Positions 47,128 through 57,061 of a DNA stretch of 64,000 nucleotides are shown here, one piece after another. The position numbers and the translations under genes were made by a program. This DNA is from Zoogloeaceae bacterium (GTDB lineage: Bacteria > Pseudomonadota > Gammaproteobacteria > Burkholderiales > Rhodocyclaceae): positions 806,001-870,000 of the forward strand of contig JACKMA010000001.1 of the NCBI GenBank assembly GCA_024235635.1, written 5' to 3'. A model generated the notes under the pieces. It saw only the letters and a list, made by a program, of their open reading frames with translations, was not told the origin of the DNA and did no database searches. Each line of letters begins with the position of its first letter. The stretch's first letter is position 1.

Positions 47128-48144
47128 ATGACCATCAAGCTTGGCATCAACGGATATGGCCGCATCGGCCGCTGCACGCTGCGTGCGATCTACGAACTGG
47201 GCCTGCGTGACGAGTTCGAGGTAGTGGCGGTCAACGCTTCCGGCGGCTTCGACACCAATGTGCACCTGACCAAGTTCGACACCACCCACGGTCGCTTCAA
47301 CGCCGACGTCCGCACCGAGGCCAACGACGTGATGACGGTCAACGGCGACCGCGTCCAGTTCTACTCGACCAAGACGCCGACCGACATCGATTGGGGCAAG
47401 CACGGGGTCGACGTACTGCTCGAATGCACCGGCGCCTACACTTCGAAGGTCAAGGCGCAGGTATTGCTCCAGCAGAACGCCAAGCGCGTGCTGATCTCGG
47501 CGCCGGGTGGCGACGATGTCGATGCCACCATCGTCTATGGCGTGAACCACCAGGTGCTTACCAAGGACATGACGGTGGTCTCGAACGCGTCGTGCACCAC
47601 CAACTGCCTGGCGCCGGTGGCCAAGGTCCTGCAGGACAACATCGGCATCAAGCAGGGCCTGATGACCACTGTGCACGCCTATACCAACGACCAGGTGTTG
47701 GTCGACGTACGTCACAAGGATCTGCGCCGCGCGCGCGCCGCGGCCCAGAACATCATCCCCACCAAGACCGGCGCGGCAAAGGCCGTGGGTCTGGTGCTGC
47801 CGGAACTCAAGGGCAAGTTCGACGGCTTCGCACTGCGCGTGCCGACGATGAACGTGTCGCTGGTGGACCTCACCTTCACCGCCGAGCGGGCGACCACGGC
47901 CGACGAGATCAACGGCTTGATGAAGGAAGCCGCACGCGGCGCCATGAAGGGCGTGCTGGCGGTCAATGAGGCACCGCTGGTGTCGATGGACTTCAATCAC
48001 GACCCGCACTCGTCCACCTTCGATGCGACCCAGACCCGTGTCATTGACGGCACCCTGGTCAAGGTGCTGGCCTGGTACGACAACGAGTGGGGTTACTCGT
48101 GCCGCATGCTGGATGCGGCGCGCGCCTTCGTGAACGCGGGCTGA
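47128..48144 (+). CDS. gap: Glyceraldehyde-3-phosphate dehydrogenase, type I
   Basis: 338 residues. The NAD(P) fold begins [15 protein letters not shown]. The catalytic Cys is in [13 protein letters not shown], and the end has [35 protein letters not shown] is the typical substrate region. GGGAGGA precedes the start. An intrinsic terminator follows, so part of the transcript may end here before pgk. Close relatives in Calvin clusters are named cbbG. Confidence 0.95.
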   Translation: MTIKLGINGYGRIGRCTLRAIYELGLRDEFEVVAVNASGGFDTNVHLTKFDTTHGRFNADVRTEANDVMTVNGDRVQFYSTKTPTDIDWGKHGVDVLLECTGAYTSKVKAQVLLQQNAKRVLISAPGGDDVDATIVYGVNHQVLTKDMTVVSNASCTTNCLAPVAKVLQDNIGIKQGLMTTVHAYTNDQVLVDVRHKDLRRARAAAQNIIPTKTGAAKAVGLVLPELKGKFDGFALRVPTMNVSLVDLTFTAERATTADEINGLMKEAARGAMKGVLAVNEAPLVSMDFNHDPHSSTFDATQTRVIDGTLVKVLAWYDNEWGYSCRMLDAARAFVNAG

Positions 48145-48162
48145 ATTCCGCTTCCGCCCCGA

Positions 48163-48190
48163 ACGCCCTGCCCAGCAGGGCGTTTTTCTT
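48163..48190 (+). terminator. Intrinsic terminator between gap and pgk
   Basis: ACGCCCTGC (48163-48171) pairs with GCAGGGCGT (48175-48183) around three bases and is followed by TTTTTCTT. It lies 19 bases after the gap stop and 20 before the pgk start, so it probably makes read-through to pgk partial. Confidence 0.88.
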
Positions 48191-48210
48191 GATCAGGACA
48201 GAACGACATC

Positions 48211-49395
48211 ATGCAAGTCAGGAAACTCACCGATCTGGACGTTGCCGGCAAGAAGGTTTTCATTCGCGCCGACCTCAACGTGCCGCAGGACGAAGCCGGC
48301 AATATCACCGAAGACACCCGCATTCGCGCCTCCATCCCGTCGATCGCCTATTGCGTCGAACGGGGTGCGGCGGTCATGGTCACCTCGCATCTGGGCCGGC
48401 CGACCGAAGGCACGGTCGGACCGGACGATACGCTGGCGCCGGTCGCGGTGCGCCTCGGACAACTGCTCGGCAAACCGGTCAAGCTGATCAGCGACTGGGT
48501 GGACGGCGGCTTCGGCGTCGAGCCGGGCCAGGTCGTACTGCTCGAAAACTGCCGTTGCAATGCCGGCGAAAAGAAAGACAACGAAGCCTTGGCAAAGAAG
48601 ATGGCCGCGCTGTGCGACATCTATGTGAATGACGCTTTCGGCACCGCGCACCGTGCCGAGGCCACGACCCACGGCATCGCGCGCTTCGCCCCGGTGGCCT
48701 GCGCCGGCATGCTGATGGGCGCCGAAATCGACGCCTTGTCGAAGGCGACCGAGAATCCGGCGCGCCCGCTGGTGGCGATCGTCGGCGGCGCCAAGGTGTC
48801 GACCAAGCTGACCATCCTGCGCACGCTGGCCGACAAGGTCGACCAATTGATCGTCGGCGGCGGCATCGCCAACACCTTCCTGCTCGCCTCGGGCAAGCGC
48901 ATCGGAGAGTCGCTGGCCGAGCCGGAGATGGTCAAGGAAGCCCAGCACGTCATGGACATCATGAAGGCCCGGGGCGCCGAAGTGCCGTTGCCGACCGACG
49001 TGGTCGTGGCCGACGAGGTTTCCAAGCTGGCCCGCGCCAACCGCATTTCGGTGGACGATGTCGGTCCGCACGACCGCATTCTCGACGTCGGCCCGAAGAG
49101 TTCGGTGCGGCTGGCCGAAATCATCGCCCACGCCGGCACGATCGTTTGGAACGGCCCGATCGGCGTCTTCGAATACCCTCAGTTCGCAGGCGGCACCAAG
49201 ATGATGGCCTCGGCGATCGCCCATTCCGAAGCGTTCTCGATCGCCGGCGGGGGTGACACCCTGGCCGCCATCGCCAAGTTCAACATCGCTGACGACGTCG
49301 GTTACATCTCGACCGGCGGCGGCGCCTTCCTGGAATTCCTGGAAGGCAAGGCCCTGCCCGCGATCGCAGCCCTCGAAGCCCGCGCGCGCGACTGA
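48211..49395 (+). CDS. pgk: Phosphoglycerate kinase
   Basis: 394 residues. It exchanges phosphate between 1,3-bisphosphoglycerate and ADP, and runs in reverse in the Calvin cycle. The signature [17 protein letters not shown] is near the N-terminus, followed by SHLGRPTEG, then the nucleotide segments [11 protein letters not shown] and [11 protein letters not shown], and GGGDTLAAI at the end. It follows gap across a terminator. No odd features. Confidence 0.97.
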   Translation: MQVRKLTDLDVAGKKVFIRADLNVPQDEAGNITEDTRIRASIPSIAYCVERGAAVMVTSHLGRPTEGTVGPDDTLAPVAVRLGQLLGKPVKLISDWVDGGFGVEPGQVVLLENCRCNAGEKKDNEALAKKMAALCDIYVNDAFGTAHRAEATTHGIARFAPVACAGMLMGAEIDALSKATENPARPLVAIVGGAKVSTKLTILRTLADKVDQLIVGGGIANTFLLASGKRIGESLAEPEMVKEAQHVMDIMKARGAEVPLPTDVVVADEVSKLARANRISVDDVGPHDRILDVGPKSSVRLAEIIAHAGTIVWNGPIGVFEYPQFAGGTKMMASAIAHSEAFSIAGGGDTLAAIAKFNIADDVGYISTGGGAFLEFLEGKALPAIAALEARARD

Positions 49396-49425
49396 CGCGA
49401 CGGGATACGGTCGCCGGCATGGCGC

Positions 49426-49815
49426 TCAGTCGTCGTGCCGGCGACCCCGCTTCTTCTTGCGTCGCTCGGAATTGTCGTGATTCCAGGCGTGCTGACGCGG
49501 ATCCCATTCGTTGCGGCGGTCCCGGCTGCGACGGTCCCGATGATGGCGGTAGGTGCATTCGCAGACGCTGGCGGTACATCCGGGCAGCGGCAGCGGAGGC
49601 GCCTGATCGGGCAGATATCGGCGCCCCCTGACCAATTCCACCGCCGAACAGGCGTTCGGGCCGCCGACCACCGACACACAGCGGTACGGGAACTGCGACA
49701 TTCGTTCAGGCTGGGGCGCCTTGGCGAGCGTGGGCGAGGCACCCCCTCGCAGACGCAGCAGGAGCCAGATAAGCACGACGCCGGCGATCAGCGCGGCGAT
49801 CAACACAGTTGACAC
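49426..49815 (-). CDS. Small single-helix membrane protein with Cys-rich segment, unknown function
   Basis: 129 residues. An N-terminal helix (VLIAALIAGVVLIWLLLRL) anchors it. A middle segment has five cysteines (YRCVSVVGGPNAC; PLPGCTASVCEC), and the tail is very rich in Arg, His, Asp and Lys. Even codon use and a plausible membrane start support a real gene, although it is antisense to the cluster. The cysteine pattern could bind a metal or form disulfides; the domain would be periplasmic if the N-terminus stays inside. No family is recognised. A GTCGCCGGCA hairpin overlaps its 3' end (49410-49445) and may end pgk transcription. Confidence 0.62.
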   Translation of the reverse strand: MSTVLIAALIAGVVLIWLLLRLRGGASPTLAKAPQPERMSQFPYRCVSVVGGPNACSAVELVRGRRYLPDQAPPLPLPGCTASVCECTYRHHRDRRSRDRRNEWDPRQHAWNHDNSERRKKKRGRRHDD

Positions 49816-50098
49816 GGTCGGCGCGGTCGTTGAATCAAAGCGACATTCTACGTTGGCTGCGCGCGGCCATGGCCGCTGACTGAAAACCCTTGTGGCGAAT
49901 ACGGCGCCCGGGCGGCCTAAAGCGGCCGTCGCCTGCGCTCAGCGAAAGCAAGGACGAAACGCAACCCATTGATTCAAAATCCGACCTTGCCGTCCGTCGG
50001 CCGATCAGCGTATCGACCGACGAGCGGGCAAATTGCGCGGGGTGACGACAGCGCTTACGGCGCGGGCAATGCGTTCATGGCCCTGCTGCCGCTTTGGA
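49816..50098. other. Intergenic region with no recognised feature
   Basis: The 283 bases upstream of the small membrane protein gene and downstream of the GGDEF-EAL gene show no coding frame, hairpin terminator or well-spaced promoter that I can support. The minus-strand promoter of the small gene should lie here. Confidence 0.3.
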
Positions 50099-52396
50099 TC
50101 AGTCGGCGAGTTGCCCTCCGGCGAGATAGGTGGCACAGGCCTGGTCCGCCAGCAATTCGCCGAGGGCTGCACCTTCGATGGCCCGTGAGAACAAGAAGCC
50201 CTGGGCTTCGTCACAGCCCAGTTCGCAGACGAAATTCCAGTGTGCGGCCGTTTCGACGCCTTCGGCAATGACCCGCAGATTCAGATTGCGTGCCAAGGCC
50301 ACCACCGCCCGCGAGATTGCCGCGGCATCACCGTCTTCGGGCGCCCGGACGATGAAAGACTTGTCGATCTTGAGGGCGTCGATCGGGAATCGCTCGAGGT
50401 AGGACAGGCTGGATTGGCCGGTACCGAAATCGTCGAGCGACATCGAGACACCGAGCGCGCGCAGCGCATCGAGCAGGCTGGCGGCCTCTTCGGCGTTCTC
50501 CATGACCATCGATTCGGTCAATTCGAGCTCGACCGCGGACGCCGGCACGCCGGTCTCTCGGATGATGTGCTGGACCCGCTGGGCGAGCTTGCGCTGGCGG
50601 AACTGGATCGCCGAGATATTGACTGCCACGGTCATGTTGCGGTGGCCGGCGTCCCGCCACGACCGCAGTTGGCGGCAAGCCTCGGTCAACACCCATTCGC
50701 CGATGCCGACGATCAGCCCGGTCTCTTCGGCCAGAGGAATGAATTCGGCCGGCGACACGTCTCCCAGCTTCGCACTGTTCCAGCGCAACAGCGCCTCGGC
50801 GCCGACGATGCGGCCGCTGCCGGTAGCGAGCTTGGGCTGGTAGTGAACGACGAGTTCGCCTTGCGCGATGGCCTCGCGCAGGCCGGCCTCGAGTTCCAGG
50901 CGGCGCTTGACGCGCGCATTGAGCGAAGATTCGTAGAAACAGTAGCGACCCCGGCCACGCTCCTTGGCACGATACATCGCAGCATCGGCGTTGCGCAGCA
51001 GGGTCTCGGCGCTGTCGCCGTCGCGGGGAAAAATGGCAACACCGACGCTGCCGCCGGGATAGGCGACCGTATCGCGAACCCGCAGCGGCTGCGCCAGCGA
51101 ACGGACCAGTTTTTCGCAGACGACGACGACATCGGCGTCGTGGCGCACGTCGGGCATGACGATGGCGAATTCGTCGCCGCCGATTCTGCTCAGGGTGTCG
51201 CTCTCGCGCAGGATGCCGGCCAGACGGCGAGATACCGACACCAGCAGATCGTCTCCGATCGAGTGGCCAAGGCTGTCGTTGATCATCTTGAAGCGATCGA
51301 GGTCCACCAGCAGCAGGGCCACGCCACTACCGGTTCGCCGCGCATGCCGGATCGCCTGCTCCGCCCGGTCGCACAGCAGGCTGCGATTGGCAAGCCCGGT
51401 CAGATCGTCGTGGCTCGCCTGGAATTCCAGCTCCGATGTGCGCATTCGCACTTCGCGTCGAAGGATCAACGGCTGGCTGAGCAACATGAAAGTCAGACCA
51501 CCCACCAGCGCCGCGACGAACACCGATACTCCGGCCTCGAACACGATCAACCACGGCGAACCCCAACCGCCCCGCCGTCCGACGGTCAGCATCCACTCGC
51601 CGTTGGGCACGACCACGTGCTGGACCTCGCCGGCCGCGATGCGGGTGCCTACCGAAGCCGCAATGACCTGCTCCTCCGCCTGATCCGGCATCCACCTCGT
51701 CAGCCGATAGTCGTAACCGAGTTGGGGTAGCTGCTCGATGCCGGCCGCCCGCATCAGGTCGTCTGTCCGGATCAGCGCCGTGGCAAATCCCCAGAACGGA
51801 TCCTGGCCGTCGGCACGGCTGAGGAAGATCGGCATCCGCGCGACCATGCCAGTTCCGCCCTGGATCAGCGTGAACGGGCCGGCGAGCGTCAAGCGCCGGG
51901 TTCGCACGGCCTTGAACGCCTCGCTCTCGCGTGACGGATCCTTCAGCAGATCGTGCCCGATCACGCGCTCGTTGCCATGCACCGGCACGACCCGCTTGAC
52001 CACACCGCCCGGTGCCAGCTGCAGCGCGGAGACGGCCGGAAACGACGGCAGCAACTGCCCGGCGACCCGCTCGAAATTGGGCGCGATACCGGCGCTCTCG
52101 TGCACCAGCGCCCGCAGCAGGTGCAATGTCGACAGCGACTGGGTGATCTCCATCTGGATGTCGGCAGCGGCATCCAGCGCGGCGTAGCGGGCGGCCGAGC
52201 GTTCTTCGTCGCGTCGCCCGCGCTCGATCATGTAGAGCACGCTCAGGTTCGCCGCGGCCATCAGCGCAAAGGCCAGCAAGGCCAGCAGCACCACTCGCCG
52301 TTGTTCGTTGGTGTCGCCGCCGAACAAACGGCCGAGACGCCACCACCGGTCATCCGCAGCAGCCGCGATGCGGCCGAGCTGGGCGCGCCCGTTCAT
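50099..52396 (-). CDS. CHASE-GGDEF-EAL cyclic di-GMP enzyme
   Basis: 765 residues from ATG 52396; a GTG at 52462 could add 22. A first membrane helix (VVLLALLAFALMAAANLSVL) is followed by a periplasmic CHASE-type sensor (about 70-270) and a second helix. The cyclase domain has HDDLTGLANRSLL and an intact GGDEF. The phosphodiesterase domain has GAEALLRW for the EAL motif, NISAIQFRQ, DDFGTGQSSLSYL and IAEGVET, all consistent with activity. Both domains look catalytically competent, so net direction depends on the signal. It separates the pgk and pyk parts of the carbon cluster. Confidence 0.92.
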   Translation of the reverse strand: MNGRAQLGRIAAAADDRWWRLGRLFGGDTNEQRRVVLLALLAFALMAAANLSVLYMIERGRRDEERSAARYAALDAAADIQMEITQSLSTLHLLRALVHESAGIAPNFERVAGQLLPSFPAVSALQLAPGGVVKRVVPVHGNERVIGHDLLKDPSRESEAFKAVRTRRLTLAGPFTLIQGGTGMVARMPIFLSRADGQDPFWGFATALIRTDDLMRAAGIEQLPQLGYDYRLTRWMPDQAEEQVIAASVGTRIAAGEVQHVVVPNGEWMLTVGRRGGWGSPWLIVFEAGVSVFVAALVGGLTFMLLSQPLILRREVRMRTSELEFQASHDDLTGLANRSLLCDRAEQAIRHARRTGSGVALLLVDLDRFKMINDSLGHSIGDDLLVSVSRRLAGILRESDTLSRIGGDEFAIVMPDVRHDADVVVVCEKLVRSLAQPLRVRDTVAYPGGSVGVAIFPRDGDSAETLLRNADAAMYRAKERGRGRYCFYESSLNARVKRRLELEAGLREAIAQGELVVHYQPKLATGSGRIVGAEALLRWNSAKLGDVSPAEFIPLAEETGLIVGIGEWVLTEACRQLRSWRDAGHRNMTVAVNISAIQFRQRKLAQRVQHIIRETGVPASAVELELTESMVMENAEEAASLLDALRALGVSMSLDDFGTGQSSLSYLERFPIDALKIDKSFIVRAPEDGDAAAISRAVVALARNLNLRVIAEGVETAAHWNFVCELGCDEAQGFLFSRAIEGAALGELLADQACATYLAGGQLAD

Positions 52397-52855
52397 GCCG
52401 GCATCATCTCCGGAGTCCCGCCACAGGCGTCGATCGGGTGACCCGATCCGGGAAAGCGGCACTCACGGATTCCTGAAGATGAGAATCCGGGACGCCTCGA
52501 ACCGCGATTGCATCGACCGGACCAGCTTCCGACGAGGATTCGCCCGATCGGCAAGACCACATTCCCCTGCACCGCCGAGATTTCCGCCCCATGCGGGTCC
52601 CGACCGCTCCACGACCGGGCGGGCAACACCGTGGCCTTGATCCAATCGTCATATCGGGCACCTGCACCTGAGGCCGATTGCCTCACTGTAACAATTTTTG
52701 AGCAAGTTTCCGGCCACCCCCTGGAGGGCATCGCCGCGAGCCCGGCGAAGCGCGGTGGGCCGCCGTCCAGCACGCGTCGTGTCCGGCATTCGGCCTCCGG
52801 TCGCATGGGGCATCCGGGCTAGAATGGCGGGTCAAGCGAACCCTAGCCCGAAATC
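52397..52855. other. Divergent intergenic region before pyk
   Basis: About 460 bases without a supported gene lie between the GGDEF-EAL gene and pyk. A TAGAAT -10 candidate for pyk is at 52821-52826, about 30 bases before its start, without a clear -35. The part from 52397 to 52462 may belong to the GGDEF-EAL gene if it starts at the upstream GTG. Confidence 0.35.
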
Positions 52856-54304
52856 ATGCCCCGACATACCAAGATCGTCGCCACGCTGGGCCCATCGTCA
52901 TCCTCGGCCGAGGTACTCGAACGCATGGTGCACGCGGGCATCGATGTCGTTCGGATGAATTTCTCCCACGGCGCGACCGACGAGCACGTTGCCCGTGCCG
53001 AGGCGATTCGCGACGCATCGGCGCGGGTGCGCAGGCCGGTCGGCATCCTGGCGGACCTGCAGGGTCCGAAGATCCGGATCGGCAAATTTGCGGACGGGCG
53101 CGTCACGCTGGCCCGCGACGACGAGTTCATCCTCGATTCGAGTTGTCCATCCGGCAACCGCCAGCGCGTCGGCCTGGATTACAAGGATCTGCCGCGCGAT
53201 GTCCGCGACGGCGACATCCTGCTGCTCGACGACGGCCGGCTCAAGCTGCGGGTCGTCCAGGTATTCGGCACCGAGATCCGTACGCGGGTGATGGTCGGCG
53301 GCGAGTTGTCGAACAACAAGGGCATCAACCGCCAAGGCGGTGGTCTCACTGCCCCGGCACTGACTGCCAAGGACATGGACGACATCAAGACCGCGGCGCT
53401 GATCGAGGTCGATTTCGTCGCGGTCTCGTTCCCGAAGAGTGCGGCCGACATGTACATGGCGCGGCAGCTTCTTCGCGCCGCCGGCTCCGCCGCCCTGCTG
53501 ATCGCGAAGATCGAGCGGACCGAGGCGGTCGCCAACCTGACCGAGATCCTCGACGCCTCGGACGGCATCATGGTCGCGCGTGGCGATCTCGCCGTCGAAG
53601 TCGGCGACGCCGCGGTGCCGGCGCTGCAGAAGAAGATGCTGCGGGCAGCGAGGGAACGCAACAAGCTGACCATCACCGCGACCCAGATGATGGAGTCGAT
53701 GATCCAAAGCCCGGTGCCGACGCGGGCCGAAGTCTCGGATGTCGCCAACGCGGTGCTCGACGGCACCGACGCCGTCATGCTGTCGGCCGAGACCGCAGCC
53801 GGCCGCTATCCGGTAGAGGTCGTCGAGGCGATGTCGCGGGTCTGTCTCGAGGCCGAGAAGTCGGCCGACACCGCGCTCGACCGCGACGTGCTCAACCGCG
53901 TCTTCACGCGGATCGACCAGTCGATCGCAATGGCTGCGATCTGGACCGCGTTTCACCTCAAGGTCAAGGCCATCGCCGCCCTGACCCAGACCGGCTCGAC
54001 CGCACTGTGGATGAGCCGCCCCAACAGCGGCGTACCGATCTACGCGCTGACGCCCGAGAAGACCGCCCGCAACCAGATGACGCTGTACCGCGAGGTCTAT
54101 CCGTTGCTGATGTCGCAGACCCATCACGACCGCGACGTGCTGCTGTGGGAAGCCGAGCAGATCCTGCTCGACCAGGGCGTCGTCGAGCACGGCGACCTGA
54201 TCGTGTTGACGATCGGCGAGCCGATCGGCGCCTCAGGCGGAACCAACACGCTCAAGATCGTGCGTGTCGGCGACCACCGGGCACCACACCAGAGCGGCTA
54301 CTGA
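52856..54304 (+). CDS. pyk: Pyruvate kinase
   Basis: 482 residues, type II-like. It converts PEP and ADP to pyruvate and ATP. TKIVATLGPSSSS opens the protein, ILADLQGPKIRIGKF follows, the active-site Lys-Glu region is LLIAKIERTEAVANL, and MMESMIQSPVPTRAEVSDVA is the family signature. No downstream overlap; fba starts 137 bases on. Its place in a Calvin/gluconeogenic cluster with fba is common in betaproteobacteria. Confidence 0.97.
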   Translation: MPRHTKIVATLGPSSSSAEVLERMVHAGIDVVRMNFSHGATDEHVARAEAIRDASARVRRPVGILADLQGPKIRIGKFADGRVTLARDDEFILDSSCPSGNRQRVGLDYKDLPRDVRDGDILLLDDGRLKLRVVQVFGTEIRTRVMVGGELSNNKGINRQGGGLTAPALTAKDMDDIKTAALIEVDFVAVSFPKSAADMYMARQLLRAAGSAALLIAKIERTEAVANLTEILDASDGIMVARGDLAVEVGDAAVPALQKKMLRAARERNKLTITATQMMESMIQSPVPTRAEVSDVANAVLDGTDAVMLSAETAAGRYPVEVVEAMSRVCLEAEKSADTALDRDVLNRVFTRIDQSIAMAAIWTAFHLKVKAIAALTQTGSTALWMSRPNSGVPIYALTPEKTARNQMTLYREVYPLLMSQTHHDRDVLLWEAEQILLDQGVVEHGDLIVLTIGEPIGASGGTNTLKIVRVGDHRAPHQSGY

Positions 54305-54351
54305 GCACCACCGCCGCAACGGACATTTGGCACGCGACACATCGCATCGCC

Positions 54352-54381
54352 TTGGGCGAGATCCCGTCGAAGCGATAGAAT
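54352..54381 (+). promoter_or_regulatory. Candidate sigma-70 promoter of fba
   Basis: TTGGGC (54352-54357), an 18-base spacer and TAGAAT (54376-54381) lie about 60 bases before the fba start. This suggests that fba can be transcribed separately from pyk. Confidence 0.5.
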
Positions 54382-54441
54382 TCCCGTTTCGATCAGTCGT
54401 CCATCCGCCGGCCGCGCCGCCGGCCCAGCCCGGAGAATCCC

Positions 54442-55506
54442 ATGCCGCTCGTTTCGATGCGCCAGTTGCTCGACCATGCTGCCGAGAACGGCTACGGCCT
54501 GCCCGCATTCAACGTGAACAACCTGGAACAGGTCCAGGCCATCATGGAGGCGGCATCCGAGACCGACAGCCCGGTGATCATGCAAGCCTCGGCCGGCGCA
54601 CGGAAGTACGCCGGAGAAGCCTTCCTGCGTCACCTGATCGATGCGGCGATCGAAGCCTTTCCGCATGTTCCCGTGGTGATGCACCAGGACCACGGTCAGT
54701 CGCCGGCGGTGTGCATGGCGGCGATCCGCTCAGGTTTCTCGTCGGTGATGATGGACGGATCGCTGCGCGAGGACGGCAAGACGCCGTCTTCGTACGAATA
54801 CAACGTCGAGGTCAGCCGCAAGGTGGTCGAGATGTCCCATGCAATCGGCGTCACGGTCGAAGCCGAACTCGGTTGCCTGGGCTCCCTCGAAACCGGCCAG
54901 GCCGGCGAGGAAGACGGCATCGGTGCCGAGGGCACGCTCGATCACTCGATGTTGCTCACCGACCCCGATCAGGCTGCGGACTTCGTACGCAAGACCGACT
55001 GCGACGCGCTCGCGATCGCGATCGGCACCAGTCACGGCGCCTACAAGTTCACCCGCAAGCCGACCGGCGACATCCTCGCCATCGAACGGGTCAAGGCCAT
55101 TCACGAAAGACTGCCCAACACCCATCTGGTGATGCATGGCTCGTCGTCGGTGCCGCAAGAGCTGCTCGAGACCATCCGCCAATATGGGGGTGATATGAAA
55201 CAGACCTACGGTGTCCCGGTCGAGGAGATCCAGACCGCGATCAAGTTCGGCGTGCGCAAGATCAACATCGACACCGACATCCGGTTGGCCATGACCGGCG
55301 CGATCCGCAAGTTCATGGCCGAGAATCCGTCCAAGTTCGACCCGCGCGAATACAACAAGCCGGCCCGGCAGGCCGCCAAGGATGTGTGCACGGCACGCTA
55401 CCAGGCATTCGGCTGCGCCGGTCAGGCGAGCCGCATCAAGCCGGTTCCGCTCGAAAAGATGGCGCTGCGCTATCAGGCCGGCGAACTCACCCAGGTGGTG
55501 CGCTGA
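54442..55506 (+). CDS. fba: Fructose-bisphosphate aldolase, class II
   Basis: 354 residues, the CbbA/Fba type of Calvin-cycle bacteria. It joins dihydroxyacetone phosphate to glyceraldehyde-3-phosphate or erythrose-4-phosphate. Zinc ligands are in [10 protein letters not shown] and [12 protein letters not shown], and [18 protein letters not shown] is the phosphate-binding part. GGAG precedes the start. It is the last plus-strand gene of the carbon-metabolism block. Confidence 0.96.
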   Translation: MPLVSMRQLLDHAAENGYGLPAFNVNNLEQVQAIMEAASETDSPVIMQASAGARKYAGEAFLRHLIDAAIEAFPHVPVVMHQDHGQSPAVCMAAIRSGFSSVMMDGSLREDGKTPSSYEYNVEVSRKVVEMSHAIGVTVEAELGCLGSLETGQAGEEDGIGAEGTLDHSMLLTDPDQAADFVRKTDCDALAIAIGTSHGAYKFTRKPTGDILAIERVKAIHERLPNTHLVMHGSSSVPQELLETIRQYGGDMKQTYGVPVEEIQTAIKFGVRKINIDTDIRLAMTGAIRKFMAENPSKFDPREYNKPARQAAKDVCTARYQAFGCAGQASRIKPVPLEKMALRYQAGELTQVVR

Positions 55507-55743
55507 CCGCAGGCAACCAGGGCTTCGCCGGCGAGCCCCCCCGAACGTTACACCGTGCAAACTGCGGCAGGGCGCGTCTTGTGCGAGCCTGCGCCAGCGC
55601 TTATAGTCGCCCCCGCCCCAATTCGGTGCATCGGAATTCGGGGTGGAGGAGATGCTATTCCGAAATGATCGACGCCCCCGAAAAGAGGGGCGCCTTCCGC
55701 ACGCGGTGCCGCCCCCGCCCCGGGCTTCCAGCGCCGCGACCCC

Positions 55744-56178
55744 CTAGCCGCCCATCCGCCGCTCGCGCTGCTCATGCCGTTCCTGCGCCTCGATCGTATA
55801 GATCGCGGTCGGACGCGCGAGCAGGCGGGCGATGCCGATCGGCTCGCCGGTCTCCTCGCACCAGCCGAAGCTGCCGTTGTCGATCCGCTCGATGGCTTCG
55901 TCGATCTTGTGCAGCAACTTGCGCTCGCGATCGCGCACCCGCAGTTCCAGCGTGTGATCCTCTTCCAGGGTCGCCCTGTCCGACGGATCCGGCGTGGCTT
56001 CGAACTCCTTGAGATGCTCCGTGGTTTCCCTGGCCGCCGACAACAACTCGTCGCGCTCGGCGCACAAGCGGGCACGAAAGAACGCCAGTTGCTGCTCGTT
56101 CATGTAGTCGGCCTCCGGCGCGCTCAGCAGGTCCTGTTCGGTCGGCAGATCGTCGACGGTGGTACTCGCGGCATCCAT
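55744..56178 (-). CDS. dksA: DksA-family RNA-polymerase-binding regulator with incomplete zinc finger
   Basis: 144 residues. ATG 56178 follows GGGAGGA. The long coiled coil (ATPDPSDRATLEEDHTLELRVRDRERKLLHKIDEAIERI holds the tip Asp residues in DPSDRA) and the C-terminal helix match DksA. In the globular part the four-cysteine finger is reduced to one Cys: WCEETGEPIG and IYTIEAQERHE carry Thr, Thr and Ala where Cys is usual. This form is common in several proteobacterial lineages and probably folds without zinc. It would act with ppGpp at rRNA and amino-acid promoters. Confidence 0.86.
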   Translation of the reverse strand: MDAASTTVDDLPTEQDLLSAPEADYMNEQQLAFFRARLCAERDELLSAARETTEHLKEFEATPDPSDRATLEEDHTLELRVRDRERKLLHKIDEAIERIDNGSFGWCEETGEPIGIARLLARPTAIYTIEAQERHEQRERRMGG

Positions 56179-56639
56179 GCGCAATCCTCCCGGACGTGGA
56201 AGCATGGAATCACGATACACCCGATTCCGCCCGGATGCTGCCGCCGGGACCGGCAGACGTGACCGATGACGCGACGATCGGGCCGCCTGCCTTGCATTTC
56301 CAGCAAAATCAGTGCATTCTGATAGGCTCAGCTGAGCCCAGCACTTCGTGGCAGTCTGGCGCACGGCGGATCAGACCGGGTGTCCTAGCCCCCAATGGGC
56401 GCATGGTTCGCCCCGACGCAGACCCGGGGCCGCCCGGCCGGCGCCACCAACAGCCTGCCGCCGATGAGCGACCGCCACATTTCGGGATCGACGCGAATCT
56501 GAGCGGTTTCGGCCATGTGTGCCCGGCGACCAGAACGGCGGCCATCGCGCCGGTCCGGTCCGATCATGTGGCACCGCATGGTCGATCGCACTGCGAAGGG
56601 CGCCGAAACACTGCAATGCATTGAACAGGAGATGATCTA
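56179..56639. other. Divergent intergenic region between dksA and infA
   Basis: No gene is supported in these 461 bases. A perfect 14-base palindrome, GGCTCAGCTGAGCC, lies at 56325-56338 and could be an operator. Promoters for both dksA (minus) and infA (plus) must lie here, but no well-spaced pair is clear enough to call. Confidence 0.35.
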
Positions 56640-56894
56640 TTGGCTAAGGAAGACCTGATCGAAATGAACGGGGTGGTCGACGAAGTACTGCCCGATGCAC
56701 GTTTCCGAGTGACCCTGGACAATGGTCACAATCTCGTGGCGTATACCGCGGGCAAGATGCGGAAATATCGCATCCGCATCCTCGCCGGTGACAAGGTCAC
56801 CCTCGAACTGTCGCCCTACGACCTCAGCAAGGGGCGAATCACGTTCCGCCACATCGAAGGACGCGGCCCCGGCACGGCCCGCCGTCGCGCCTAG
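56640..56894 (+). CDS. infA: Translation initiation factor IF-1
   Basis: 84 residues, longer than the usual 72 because of a basic C-terminal tail (GPGTARRRA). The OB-fold sequence begins [17 protein letters not shown] and has [15 protein letters not shown], all typical. The only start that fits the conserved N-terminus is TTG at 56640, with ACAGGAGA upstream; no in-frame ATG matches. A TTG start on an initiation factor may damp its own translation, as AUU does for infC. Confidence 0.93.
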   Translation: MAKEDLIEMNGVVDEVLPDARFRVTLDNGHNLVAYTAGKMRKYRIRILAGDKVTLELSPYDLSKGRITFRHIEGRGPGTARRRA

Positions 56895-57061
56895 CGCAGC
56901 GCCCACCGTCCGCCAGCTGCGGCGACCGTGCCATACGCGGCATGGCCGTAGCACCCGGCGTGCCTCCGTACCGATTCGCCATGCCGCTTGCCTTGCCGCC
57001 GTCGGCGCATGCACAGTATCGCTGACTTCTTTCGCAGCGCCCCGACAACCTGGAGACGACG

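Noticed and set aside
52898..54190. Minus-strand frame of 430 codons opposite pyk
   Set aside because: A shadow of pyruvate kinase with biased composition (Asp/Val/His/Arg).
55673..55692. Hairpin CGCCCC/GGGGCG between fba and dksA as terminator
   Set aside because: Stem of only six base pairs and no T run on either strand.
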